Source: Arcobacter sp. LA11 (GTDB lineage: Bacteria; Campylobacterota; Campylobacteria; Campylobacterales; Arcobacteraceae). From it: DNA of 64,000 nucleotides. Location: positions 62,001 through 126,000 of the forward strand of contig NZ_BDIR01000007.1 in assembly GCF_001895145.1 (NCBI RefSeq), in the 5' to 3' direction. Numbering within the stretch: position 1 is the first letter of the stretch; each line of letters opens with the position of its first letter. Positions 26,778 to 35,698 of this stretch are shown in pieces. The translations under genes and the position numbers were made by a program. The notes under the pieces were generated by a model. That model did not search any database and was not told the DNA's origin. It saw only the letters and a program-made list of their open reading frames with translations.

Positions 26778-28175
26778 ATGAGTAATAATGAACTAAAAAT
26801 AAATAATCACAATTTTAGAGTTATTAAAAATAGTGATTCAAATTTATTATTCCATGTTCCATCTTCTTCACTTTTTGAACTAGATGAAACAAATGAAAGT
26901 TTAATAAATAGACTTGATAATAAAAAAATTGAGAGTTTCTCAAAAGAAGAAATAGTTGAATTAGAAAAATTAAATATTGTTGGAAATGAAGAGCCTTTTA
27001 AATATACAGAGGTTAAAAATTTCCCTGCAACTACTTTGATTTTAAATATTGCTTCTGGATGTAATTTAAGTTGTACATACTGTTATAAAGCTGATTTAGA
27101 GACTTTAAGCAATAGTGGAAATATGACTTTTGAAACAGCGACACAAGCAATTGAGCATTTATATGAAGGTGCACCAGGTCAGAAACTTTACAATGTAACT
27201 TTTTTTGGTGGAGAGCCTTTAAGTAATTTTGAGTTGATTAAAGATGTAACTATTTATGCAACTAAGTTTTTCAAAGAAAAAGATGCACAAGTTGATTTTA
27301 CAATCACTACAAATGCAACACTTTTAACAAAAGAGATTATCTCATTTCTAAAAAGCTATCAGTTTGGAATTACTATTAGTATGGATGGGCCAAAGGCTAT
27401 TCATAATAAAACAAGATTAACAAATAGTGGTAGTGGAAGCTATGATATGGTTAGAAAGAAAGTTGAACTTCTTCTTAGCATGTATGATAAAAACAGACCT
27501 ATTGGAGCAAGAGTTACTTTAACAAGAGGAATAACTCAAGTTGAAGAAATCTGGGATCACTTATTTAATGACTTAAATTTCTCAGAAGTTGGATTTGCAC
27601 CTGCGACTGCAAGTGATAATGCAATTTTTAACTTAAGTGAAAAAGAGCTTGTAGATGTATTTGAAGGCTTTAAAAAGATGGGAGAAGCTTATATTGATTC
27701 AGCTTGTAAAGGCGAATTTAATGGATTCTCAAATCTTCATAGAATAGTAGGTGATATTCACGCGGGAAGAAAGAAAAAACTTCCATGTGGTGCTGGTGTT
27801 GGTCTTTTATCAGTTAGTTATGAAGGTGATTTTGATCTTTGTCATAGGTTTACAGGGAGTGATTTTCCAAATTTTGGAAATGTAAAAACTGGACTTGATA
27901 AACCTAAATTATCTAACTTTATAGAAAAAAGATTAAACACAAATGATGGAGATTGTTCAACATGTCATATTAGAAATTTATGTGCAGGTGGATGTTACCA
28001 CGAGAGTTACATAAAATATAATGACCCATCAAAAGCAGTATTACATTACTGCGATATTATGAGAGATTGGATTGATTTTGGGCTTTATACTTATTCAAAA
28101 ATCAGAAATGACAATCCAGAGTTTTTTGACAAATATTTTAATGAAGAAAAAGGAGATACAAATGGGCTTATTTAA
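26778..28175 (+). CDS. qhpD: QhpD, radical-SAM enzyme forming thioether cross-links in QhpC
   Basis: 465 residues. Radical SAM motif CNLSCTYC (Cys 95, 99, 102), GGEPL near 150, and a C-terminal SPASM-type Cys set including [14 protein letters not shown] (about 390-410) for auxiliary Fe-S clusters. QhpD makes Cys-to-Asp/Glu methylene thioether bonds in the gamma-subunit precursor in the cytoplasm, an early example of a sactipeptide-like modification of an enzyme subunit. AGGAGA precedes the start. Its 3' end overlaps the start of qhpC by 14 bp, so enzyme and substrate are made together. Confidence 0.95.
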   Translation: MSNNELKINNHNFRVIKNSDSNLLFHVPSSSLFELDETNESLINRLDNKKIESFSKEEIVELEKLNIVGNEEPFKYTEVKNFPATTLILNIASGCNLSCTYCYKADLETLSNSGNMTFETATQAIEHLYEGAPGQKLYNVTFFGGEPLSNFELIKDVTIYATKFFKEKDAQVDFTITTNATLLTKEIISFLKSYQFGITISMDGPKAIHNKTRLTNSGSGSYDMVRKKVELLLSMYDKNRPIGARVTLTRGITQVEEIWDHLFNDLNFSEVGFAPATASDNAIFNLSEKELVDVFEGFKKMGEAYIDSACKGEFNGFSNLHRIVGDIHAGRKKKLPCGAGVGLLSVSYEGDFDLCHRFTGSDFPNFGNVKTGLDKPKLSNFIEKRLNTNDGDCSTCHIRNLCAGGCYHESYIKYNDPSKAVLHYCDIMRDWIDFGLYTYSKIRNDNPEFFDKYFNEEKGDTNGLI

Positions 28176-28482
28176 ACCTTTAAATCCAAAAGCAGATTTA
28201 TTAAATAAATCTATTAAAGAAGGAACACAAAAAGAAGTAATGGCAATGCAAAGTATTGTTGGATGTACATCTACATTTGACCCAGGTTGGGAAGTGGATG
28301 CATTTGGTGGGGTAGCTGGACTATGTCAACCAATGGAAGCAGACCTTTATGGTTGTTCTGACCCTTGTTGGTGGCCAACACAGATTCCAGATATTATGAG
28401 TAACTCTAAATGGAGTCAGAACTCTCCATCTGCAATGAAAGATTGGAAACAATTAACATCAACATACCCTATAGAGGAATAA
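28162..28482 (+). CDS. qhpC: Quinohemoprotein amine dehydrogenase gamma subunit (CTQ-bearing, cross-linked)
   Basis: 106 residues from the ATG at 28162 (AAAGGAGA upstream); the frame is open further upstream inside qhpD but that part is not real. Residues 1-28 form a leader ending AMA-type, matching a 28-residue leader removed during maturation. With offset 28, the residues known in the Paracoccus enzyme are all here: C35-E44, C55-D61 and C69-D77 for the thioethers, and C65-W71 for cysteine tryptophylquinone. No Sec or Tat signal exists, which fits dedicated export by QhpF. The core [18 protein letters not shown] is strongly conserved. Confidence 0.96.
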   Translation: MGLFKPLNPKADLLNKSIKEGTQKEVMAMQSIVGCTSTFDPGWEVDAFGGVAGLCQPMEADLYGCSDPCWWPTQIPDIMSNSKWSQNSPSAMKDWKQLTSTYPIEE

Positions 28483-28494
28483 GAAAGGTCAAAT

Positions 28495-29637
28495 ATGAAT
28501 AAAATACTGATTTTAACAATAACTTTATTTGGTATAGTTTTTTCAGGTTGTTCAACTAAGCAACCTATGCCAAATACAACAAAAATGGAAGACTTATCTT
28601 TGAAAAAAGATAGGGACTATATTGCGGTAGTAAGTAAGAAAAATGAGCTACATATTGTAGATTCTAAGACACAAAAACTATATAAAACTTGTAAATTAGC
28701 AGGTCATTATAGTACAGCTGGACTAATCATGTCACCAGATGGAAATACAGCATATGTACTTCAAGATGCATGGGGAGCTGTTTATGGTTATGATATGAAC
28801 ACTTGTGAAAATACATTTAGCGCAAAGTTTTCTAGTAAAGAGAAAAAAATAAAAGCTAGATCTGTAATGAGCTTCAATATAAACAATGATGGTAAAGAGT
28901 TATATACAGTTTCAAACCCTGTGAAATTACACTCTGATAGCTATGAAGTAATGGATCCAATTTTTAGTATTTATAAAACAGATGCAGGAGTTAATGCTTC
29001 ACCTATAAAAAGTTTTAAAGCACCAAGACAAATTACTATGCTTTCAACTGCAAAAGATGGAACTATCTTTGCTATAGGAGCAAATCTTTATAAAATAGAC
29101 CCACATGCTGGAAAAATTGAAATTGCCGCTGATTTAAGACACTGGAAAAGAGAAAACTACTCTGTACCAGATATGTTAGCTCTATGGCCTGTTGGAAAGA
29201 ATTCAAATGAATTTTTAATTATGTATATTGCTGCAAAATTTAAAGATGCATCTCAAAACCCTGATACAGCAGATTATGTATGGGGAGCAGTTAGAACTGA
29301 CTTAGAAACTAACAATATAGAGATTAGTGATTTTGCACCTTTAGAGACTGTTATGTTTACAGGAATGACTCATCCAAATGATTCAAACCTTTTATATGGA
29401 GTTTTAACAGACCTTACAAAGTTCGATAGAAAAGAGCAAAAAGTAATTAAAAGAGTTGATTTAGACCACTCATACTATTGTATCAACTTTTCAACAGATG
29501 GTTCTAAGCTATATCTAGGAGCTGCTTTAAATAAGATTGCTATTTATGATCCTGAAACATTAGAGAAGTTAAATACTATTGTTTTACCTGAAGGTGATGT
29601 TGGTATTGGAACAATGCAGGTATTTAGATCTAAATAA
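28495..29637 (+). CDS. qhpB: Quinohemoprotein amine dehydrogenase beta subunit (beta-propeller)
   Basis: 380 residues. Repeated beta-propeller blades are visible (SPDGNTAYVLQD, NINNDGKELYTVS, STDGSKLYLGA), as in the seven-bladed QHNDH beta subunit that packs against alpha and gamma. The N-terminus is a signal with a possible lipobox (FSGC, Cys near 19) and a Ser/Thr/Pro/Lys linker after it, so this version may be lipid-anchored, unlike a plain soluble periplasmic subunit. It is longer than the roughly 340-residue relatives, partly from this linker. Two bases separate it from qhpF. Confidence 0.88.
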   Translation: MNKILILTITLFGIVFSGCSTKQPMPNTTKMEDLSLKKDRDYIAVVSKKNELHIVDSKTQKLYKTCKLAGHYSTAGLIMSPDGNTAYVLQDAWGAVYGYDMNTCENTFSAKFSSKEKKIKARSVMSFNINNDGKELYTVSNPVKLHSDSYEVMDPIFSIYKTDAGVNASPIKSFKAPRQITMLSTAKDGTIFAIGANLYKIDPHAGKIEIAADLRHWKRENYSVPDMLALWPVGKNSNEFLIMYIAAKFKDASQNPDTADYVWGAVRTDLETNNIEISDFAPLETVMFTGMTHPNDSNLLYGVLTDLTKFDRKEQKVIKRVDLDHSYYCINFSTDGSKLYLGAALNKIAIYDPETLEKLNTIVLPEGDVGIGTMQVFRSK

Positions 29638-29639
29638 TT

Positions 29640-31277
29640 ATGAAAAACAGAGTTTTAAATAGTTTAATATCTTATATATTAAAAGAAAAAAGAGCTGTTG
29701 TTTTACTGCTTGGTATCTCTATGATATCAAGTGGTATTGCAGTTATTCAGCCATTGTTAATGCAAAAGCTAATTGATGACGCTTTAATTGTAAAAAATAT
29801 TGATAACTTTTTTTACCTTGTATTTGTCATAGCCTTTATCTCTATTTTTTCAATAGCTCTCTCTGTTTTTTTACAATACAACTATACAAAACTTTCAATC
29901 AAAATTTTATATAGTCTTAGAATCGATATTTTTGAAAAGATATTTTTAAATAAAAAACTCTTTTTTCAAAGAAATCGAGTTGGTGATTTACTTTCACGTT
30001 TAGAAGGTGATATAAGTGAACTTCAAAGATTTGGAGTGGACTCCATTTTTGCACTTTTCTCTGCTGTTTTTGGATTAATTGGGGCACTTTTTATAATGTT
30101 CTATTTTGATGTGACATTAGCTATTTTTGCCCTTTTATTGTTTCCTATAGAGTTTTTTCTTTTAAAACCAATGTATGTAAAAATGCATGACATAACAAAA
30201 GAAGTTAGACAAAGTAGTGCCTTTTTAGGAAGCTTTATTATTGAGTCATTTAGGTATGCAAGTTTTTTAAAGAAATTTAATAATATAGATGATAGAAAAG
30301 AAAACTTAAATACACTTCAAGATGCTCATAAAAATAGAATACTAAAACAACAAGTTGTACAAATAAAATTTGCTCAGATACCTATAATCATATCACTTAT
30401 TGCAAGATTAGCTTTAATAGTCTTTGGTGGTTTAAAAGTTATAAATGCAGATATTACAATAGGTCAATTAATTGCATTTTTAAGTTATTTCTCAATGGTT
30501 CTATCTCCCGTGCATGCAGTTTTGGGAATACTTAACAATATACCAAAATTGAAAGTAAGTATAAATAGACTCGATGAAATTCTTCCAAAAAATATAAAAG
30601 AAAAAAAGATAAATAATTTACCAAAAAATTTTGATATAGAATTTAAAAATCTTAGCTTTTCATATCCAAATGCTATGAATCTATTTGAAAATCTAGACTT
30701 AAAAATAAAAGCAAAAGAAAAGATAGTTTTATTGGGAAATAATGGCATAGGAAAAAGTACACTTATAGATTTAGTTTTAAACAATTTAGAACCAAATAGC
30801 GGTCAAATTTTACTTGACAATAAAAATATAGATGAGATAGAAAATAAAACTTTACAATCATCAATAGGTTTAGTTGAGCAAAACCCTGTAATAATATCAA
30901 CTACCCTAAAAGAGAATCTTTTAATAGCCAACAAATCTTGTGATGATTCAATTTTATTACATGCACTTGAAAAAGTTGGTCTTTTATCTTGGTATAAAAC
31001 TTTAGAAAATGGATTAGAAACACAACTTAGTGAGGATGGGAAAAACCTTTCTGGAGGACAAAAACAAAGACTTTCAATAGCAAGATTAATTTTACAAAAT
31101 CCTTCAGTGGTAGTTATGGATGAGCCAACTTCATCTTTAGATAAAGGCTTTGTTGAGATTATTGATTCTTTAATAGATGAAAACTTTAATGAGTCAACAA
31201 AAATCATAATCTCACATCATGATTGTTATAAAAATGCAAGAGTTCTAAAAGTCGAAAATAAAAATATAAAAGAGTAA
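29640..31277 (+). CDS. qhpF: QhpF, ABC transporter (fused membrane and ATPase domains)
   Basis: 545 residues. Six membrane segments lie in about 20-300 (type-I exporter fold), followed by an ATPase domain with Walker A LGNNGIGKST near 366, signature LSGGQKQRLS near 470 and Walker B VVVMDEP near 490. In characterised qhp operons this exporter moves the cross-linked gamma subunit to the periplasm. No peptidase C39 domain is present, which fits leader removal by the separate QhpE. It sits between qhpB (2 bp) and qhpE (4 bp). Confidence 0.88.
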   Translation: MKNRVLNSLISYILKEKRAVVLLLGISMISSGIAVIQPLLMQKLIDDALIVKNIDNFFYLVFVIAFISIFSIALSVFLQYNYTKLSIKILYSLRIDIFEKIFLNKKLFFQRNRVGDLLSRLEGDISELQRFGVDSIFALFSAVFGLIGALFIMFYFDVTLAIFALLLFPIEFFLLKPMYVKMHDITKEVRQSSAFLGSFIIESFRYASFLKKFNNIDDRKENLNTLQDAHKNRILKQQVVQIKFAQIPIIISLIARLALIVFGGLKVINADITIGQLIAFLSYFSMVLSPVHAVLGILNNIPKLKVSINRLDEILPKNIKEKKINNLPKNFDIEFKNLSFSYPNAMNLFENLDLKIKAKEKIVLLGNNGIGKSTLIDLVLNNLEPNSGQILLDNKNIDEIENKTLQSSIGLVEQNPVIISTTLKENLLIANKSCDDSILLHALEKVGLLSWYKTLENGLETQLSEDGKNLSGGQKQRLSIARLILQNPSVVVMDEPTSSLDKGFVEIIDSLIDENFNESTKIIISHHDCYKNARVLKVENKNIKE

Positions 31278-31281
31278 ATCA

Positions 31282-31923
31282 ATGTCTAAAAACATAAATG
31301 TCGCCATATTAGATAGTGGAAGTAAAATAAGCACTTTTGAAAAAATTGCAATAGATATAAATAAAAACCTAGAAGCAAATATAACTAAACAAAAAGAATT
31401 AAAATTTAATCATGGAGAGGTGATAACCTCAATAATAAAAGACTCAAATATAAACATCTATGATATTCAAATATTTGATGAAGAACTTAGAACAACACCT
31501 CTTCATATCTATTATGCTTTGGAGTATCTTTTAGACAAAGATATTGATGTAATAAACCTAAGTTTAGGTGTTTCACAAAACTATCAAGAGATAGAGAGAA
31601 TCTGTAAAGCTTTAATAAAAAAAGGTGTAACCATAGTGTCTTCATATCCTAGACGCTCCCAACTAGAGGTGTTTCCTGCTTCATATGAGGGAGTTATTAA
31701 AGTAACTTCTGAAGGAATGTGCAAAGATGAAAAAGTAGTTTCACTAGATAATAACAAAGAATACTTTGGCGCAAACCCTTTTTCAAATAAAAAAGAAGTA
31801 GCAGGATCAAGTGTAGCAGTCGCAAAGTTTACAAAAGAGTTTTGTGAACTTTTACAAAAAGGCTTAAAAAAAGAGGAGATTCTAGAAGAGTTTTCAAAAA
31901 GGAAAGTAAATGAACCCTACTAA
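31282..31923 (+). CDS. qhpE: QhpE, subtilisin-like protease removing the QhpC leader
   Basis: 213 residues, a compact S8 protease with no signal peptide. The catalytic triad is readable: D11 in VAILDSG, H44 in FNHGEV, and S177 in AGSSVAVA. The oxyanion-hole region resembles VINLSLG (91-97). In Paracoccus QhpE cleaves the 28-residue leader from the cross-linked gamma subunit inside the cell. It overlaps qhpG by 14 bp. Its small size compared with secreted subtilases fits a dedicated processing enzyme. Confidence 0.88.
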   Translation: MSKNINVAILDSGSKISTFEKIAIDINKNLEANITKQKELKFNHGEVITSIIKDSNINIYDIQIFDEELRTTPLHIYYALEYLLDKDIDVINLSLGVSQNYQEIERICKALIKKGVTIVSSYPRRSQLEVFPASYEGVIKVTSEGMCKDEKVVSLDNNKEYFGANPFSNKKEVAGSSVAVAKFTKEFCELLQKGLKKEEILEEFSKRKVNEPY

Positions 31924-33232
31924 AAAAATAGCTGTAATAGGAGCAGGAATTGCAGGAATAACAACTGCCATTGGGCTTAAAAAACTTGGATTTGATGTAA
32001 CTATAATCTATAAAGAAAGAGCTTTTACAGCTTACGAGGGATTTAGTGAAAAAACAAAAGATGGTTTAAAACTTATTGGTTGTGCAAAAAGTTCTGAACT
32101 TTTAAAGGAACAATCTTCAAGAAACTCAAACTGGGCAAATACAAAAAGCAACGCAAACTATGAGTATGTAGTAAACAGAGACGATTTTGACAAATGTATG
32201 TTAGAAGATGCAAGAACTTATGATATAAAGATTATAAAAGCAAAAGTTTTAGAGACCTTTAACCTAAAAGAGAAAGTAAAAGTCATATATAAAAAAGAGT
32301 CTATGGTTCAAGACTTGGAAGTTGAATTTCTAGTTGATACAAGAGGAAGATTTACTCCTTTTAAAAATGAATATATCTACGGGCCAAAAAGTTTTTCTTT
32401 ATTACAAGAGTTAGAATTAAATGATGTCATTGAAAATAAAACTTCAATAGACTCAGTAAAAAATGGTTGGATATGGCAAGCTTACGTGGGTGAAAATAAA
32501 GGATATATACAATTTACTTGTGATGAAGCCTTAGCTCATAAAATAAAAACTTTCGAAGATTTAAAACCATATTTAGAAGAGTGTAATATAGACTTATGGA
32601 GTTTAGAAAAGGCAAAAGTAGATAAAAAAATTGTAAAAAGAGATTCATATAGTAAAATCCACAAAAATATAATAAATGAAAAGATGATATTAATAGGTGA
32701 TGCAGCATCAAGTATTGATCCACTTTCAGGTAATGGTGCCTTTCAAGCTATGAGTATGTCAAGTATTGCTCCGTATGTTATAAATACAATTTTAAATAAA
32801 AAGGAGAATAAAGAAGTAGCAATAAGATTTTATAAAAAAAGAGTCGAATATATTTTTGAGAAATTTTCAAATGTAGGAAAAGATTTTTACAGTTTAGAAA
32901 AAAGATATGATACAGATTTTTGGAAACAACGACAAAACTGGCCTAAAGAAAATGACAAAGAGTTAAAAACTGTAAGTATAGAAAACTATGGCATAGTAAA
33001 AGATGGTTTTATAGAACCAAAAGAAGTTGTAGTAACAAAAGATAATCCCCTTGGAATCTATTTTTTTCAGAATGTTGAAATATTAGGATTAGTAAAATAT
33101 TGTCTTAAAAATAGTTATGAAGATTCAAAAACATTTTTCAAAAACTTTATAGAAAAGAACAATATAGATATAAACTTATCAAAAGTCTTAGAAAGATGGT
33201 TATATGAACAAAGAATTTTAATAAAGGAATAA
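31910..33232 (+). CDS. qhpG: QhpG, FAD-dependent monooxygenase for CTQ formation
   Basis: 440 residues. N-terminal Rossmann FAD motif IGAGIAGITTAIGLKKLG near 9-26, an Arg-containing middle segment (VNRDDFDKCML), and the second FAD motif LIGDAASSIDPLSGNGAFQAM near 262. This is the group A flavoprotein monooxygenase/tryptophan halogenase-like fold. QhpG is known to hydroxylate the precursor tryptophan of CTQ in the gamma subunit. Its place at the end of the qhp operon, overlapping qhpE, supports that role. Confidence 0.88.
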   Translation: MNPTKKIAVIGAGIAGITTAIGLKKLGFDVTIIYKERAFTAYEGFSEKTKDGLKLIGCAKSSELLKEQSSRNSNWANTKSNANYEYVVNRDDFDKCMLEDARTYDIKIIKAKVLETFNLKEKVKVIYKKESMVQDLEVEFLVDTRGRFTPFKNEYIYGPKSFSLLQELELNDVIENKTSIDSVKNGWIWQAYVGENKGYIQFTCDEALAHKIKTFEDLKPYLEECNIDLWSLEKAKVDKKIVKRDSYSKIHKNIINEKMILIGDAASSIDPLSGNGAFQAMSMSSIAPYVINTILNKKENKEVAIRFYKKRVEYIFEKFSNVGKDFYSLEKRYDTDFWKQRQNWPKENDKELKTVSIENYGIVKDGFIEPKEVVVTKDNPLGIYFFQNVEILGLVKYCLKNSYEDSKTFFKNFIEKNNIDINLSKVLERWLYEQRILIKE

Positions 33233-33237
33233 AATAT

Positions 33238-34086
33238 ATGATAAAAAATGAAAAGAAATCACCAATTTTTAAAGCAGAAGAATTAAATAAATTATTAGAT
33301 AAAGAAGAAGTGAAAGTTTTTGATGTTAGAGGTATTTGGGGCTCAAACCCAAGTTCTTTGTATGAAGAGTATGAAAAAGAGCATATCAAAGGTGCAGCGT
33401 TTTTAGATTGGAGAAAAGAGTTTTTAGAACAAAATAAAGACCCAAATATAGCTCAAATATGTTCAAAAGATGAAGCAAAAGAGTCTTTTAAAAACCTTGG
33501 AATAAATAAAGAAGATACAGTTATATTATATGATGATTATTTTAATATGTTTGCAGGACGAGTCTGGTGGGCCATGAAATACTGGGGGTTTGAAAATGTA
33601 TATGTTCTTGATGGGGGATTAAAATATTGGAAAGAACAAAATCTTCCTATCTCAAAAGAGATTCCTGCAACTTCTATAGGCTCTTTTGAACCTTCATGTA
33701 AAGAAGAATTACGTATATCTTTAGAAAATGTTATAAAAGAAAAAGATAGCTCTTGTCTTTTTGATGCAAGAGGAGTTGCTAACTATAATGGTAAAGAAGA
33801 AGATTCAAGATCAGGACATATTCCAGGAGCTATTAACACAGCTTTTAATACTGTTTTAGATAAAGAAACAGGACTTTTTCTAGAAAAAGAGGAATTAAAT
33901 TCACTATTTGAAACTATAACACCTAAAGAGTATAAAAACAAAATAATAGTATCTTGTGGTTCAGGATATGCAAGCACTGTTGTAATGCTTGCATTAGAGT
34001 CTCTTGATATAAAATCAACTCTGTTTGATGAATCTTTTGCAATATGGAAAGAAGACATCAATAGAGAAGTAGAACAATCTTATTAA
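33238..34086 (+). CDS. Thiosulfate/3-mercaptopyruvate sulfurtransferase (two rhodanese domains)
   Basis: 282 residues, two rhodanese domains (about 15-130 and 155-275). The active loop is CGSGYAST (Cys near 240) in the second domain; CGSG loops favour mercaptopyruvate-type enzymes. DVRGIWG, DDYFNMFAGRVWW and DGGLKYW are typical of the SseA family. No signal peptide. It starts 5 bp after qhpG, so it is probably co-transcribed with the amine dehydrogenase genes. Whether it supplies sulfur for Fe-S clusters of QhpD or is a passenger is unknown. Confidence 0.88.
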   Translation: MIKNEKKSPIFKAEELNKLLDKEEVKVFDVRGIWGSNPSSLYEEYEKEHIKGAAFLDWRKEFLEQNKDPNIAQICSKDEAKESFKNLGINKEDTVILYDDYFNMFAGRVWWAMKYWGFENVYVLDGGLKYWKEQNLPISKEIPATSIGSFEPSCKEELRISLENVIKEKDSSCLFDARGVANYNGKEEDSRSGHIPGAINTAFNTVLDKETGLFLEKEELNSLFETITPKEYKNKIIVSCGSGYASTVVMLALESLDIKSTLFDESFAIWKEDINREVEQSY

Positions 34087-34097
34087 ATTTTTATAAG

Positions 34098-34129
34098 AAA
34101 AGATGATTAAGTTAAATTAATCACCTTTT
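34098..34129. terminator. Hairpin terminator between the rhodanese and comM
   Basis: AAAAGATGATTAA pairs with TTAATCACCTTTT (one mismatch) around a GTTAAA loop, with T-rich or A-rich flanks in both directions. It overlaps the comM stop at 34121-34123. It probably serves both convergent genes. Confidence 0.7.
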
Positions 34130-35620
34130 CCTATAACTTAAAGCTTCCAATAAATGACTCTTTTGAATATTTACCACACCTTCTAAATCAGCAATAGTTC
34201 TAGATACTTTAAGTACTTTATTTATACTTCTAAATGATAGATTGAAATTTTCAATTGCTTTATTTAATATTTTCTCACACTCTTCATCTAAAATACAATA
34301 TTTTCTTATTTCCTCATCAGATAACTTTCCATTAAGTTCTTTTTGTCCTCTCAAAACTTGCATTTTAAAAGCATCTATTACTTGTAAATGCATACTTTTA
34401 GATGAAAAAGTTGATATTTCATTTAAATTTGTCTCATTCATTACTATATATAAATCAATCCTATCTAAGAAAGGCTCTGATAATCTATTTTTATATCTTT
34501 TAACTTCTAATTCATTACATCTACAATTACTTTTAACTGATAGTAAATTTCCACAAGGACAAGGGTTCATCGCACTTACAAATAAAAATTTAGTATCATA
34601 CAAAACTTTCTTATTTACTCTACTTACTAATAATTTATAATCTTCTAATGGCTCTCTTAAGGCTTCAAGTATAGATTGACTAAAGTGTGGTAACTCATCA
34701 AAAAATAAAATTCCATTATTTGCTAATGCGATTTCTCCTAAAGCCGTTCCTCCAATGATTGATGCTTTTGTACTTGTATTATGAGGACTCCTAAAAACTC
34801 TTAAAGGTTTAAAATCAGGCTCTTTTAAATCAAGTGCTTGAAGCTTAGCAATATCCAATATTTCATCCAAACTCATAGGACTCATAATATATGGTAATCT
34901 TTTTGATATCATAGTTTTACCACAACCAGGACTACCTTCAAATAAAATATTATGATTCCCTGCAGCTGAAATTAAAGCTGCTTTTTTAGCATTTTCTTGG
35001 CCTTTTATATCTTTAAAATCTAAAATATATTCATTTGAAAAATAAAACTCTTTTCCATTGATATTTATTTTTTCATATTTCAATTCATCTTTTTTATATA
35101 AAAATCTACTCTTATCTTCATTTTTAAAAAACTCAATTGCTTCTATCAAATTTCTTACACAATATATATTTATATTAGGGATCTTTGATATCTTTTTTGC
35201 ACTATTCTCACATACTAAAATATTTTTTAATAAGCCCTGCTTTGCCAAAGATAAAATAATTGGAAAAATATAACTACTATCTTTAATTTCGCCATTTAAA
35301 GATAGTTCACCAAAGATATGAAAGTCTTTAAAATTAATATTTTTTTCTTCATATAAAGAAATTAACAAAGCAACTGGCAAATCAAAGTGCGTACCACTTT
35401 TTTTTATTTCACTTGGACTTAAGTTAACAGTTATCTTTTTAGGAGGAAATTTAAACTCATTTGTAAGTAAGGCAGATTTTACTCTATCCTTTGATTCAGT
35501 TATAGCAGAACTTACAAGCCCTACAATAGTAAAACTTGGAAGTCCTTTTGTAAATGTTGATTCAACATTTACTTCTTTTGCATCTATATCATTTATAGTT
35601 GCTGATTTTATAATTTTCAT
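34121..35620 (-). CDS. comM: YifB/ComM family AAA ATPase (Mg-chelatase-like)
   Basis: 499 residues: N-terminal Lon-protease-like domain (about 15-165, VNLSPSEIKKSGTHFDLPVAL), AAA+ domain with Walker A GSPGCGKT near 230 and Walker B GILFFDELPHF near 305, a zinc-type CPCGN...CRC segment near 355-370, and the C-terminal Mg_chelatase_C helices. ComM is a helicase that promotes branch migration during natural transformation. Known relatives have the same length. It has its own promoter region, back to back with nothing else, and converges with the qhp tail. Confidence 0.92.
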   Translation of the reverse strand: MKIIKSATINDIDAKEVNVESTFTKGLPSFTIVGLVSSAITESKDRVKSALLTNEFKFPPKKITVNLSPSEIKKSGTHFDLPVALLISLYEEKNINFKDFHIFGELSLNGEIKDSSYIFPIILSLAKQGLLKNILVCENSAKKISKIPNINIYCVRNLIEAIEFFKNEDKSRFLYKKDELKYEKININGKEFYFSNEYILDFKDIKGQENAKKAALISAAGNHNILFEGSPGCGKTMISKRLPYIMSPMSLDEILDIAKLQALDLKEPDFKPLRVFRSPHNTSTKASIIGGTALGEIALANNGILFFDELPHFSQSILEALREPLEDYKLLVSRVNKKVLYDTKFLFVSAMNPCPCGNLLSVKSNCRCNELEVKRYKNRLSEPFLDRIDLYIVMNETNLNEISTFSSKSMHLQVIDAFKMQVLRGQKELNGKLSDEEIRKYCILDEECEKILNKAIENFNLSFRSINKVLKVSRTIADLEGVVNIQKSHLLEALSYRKR

Positions 35621-35698
35621 TGATTCTACTTTTAATAATTTTTAGAATTATATATAATTTAAAATTAAACTATTATAATAAAAAATATTATTTAGAAT

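Noticed and set aside
28072-28161. Upstream extension of qhpC
   Set aside because: It lies inside the qhpD coding region in another frame; the ATG at 28162 has a strong ribosome site and matches the known leader length.
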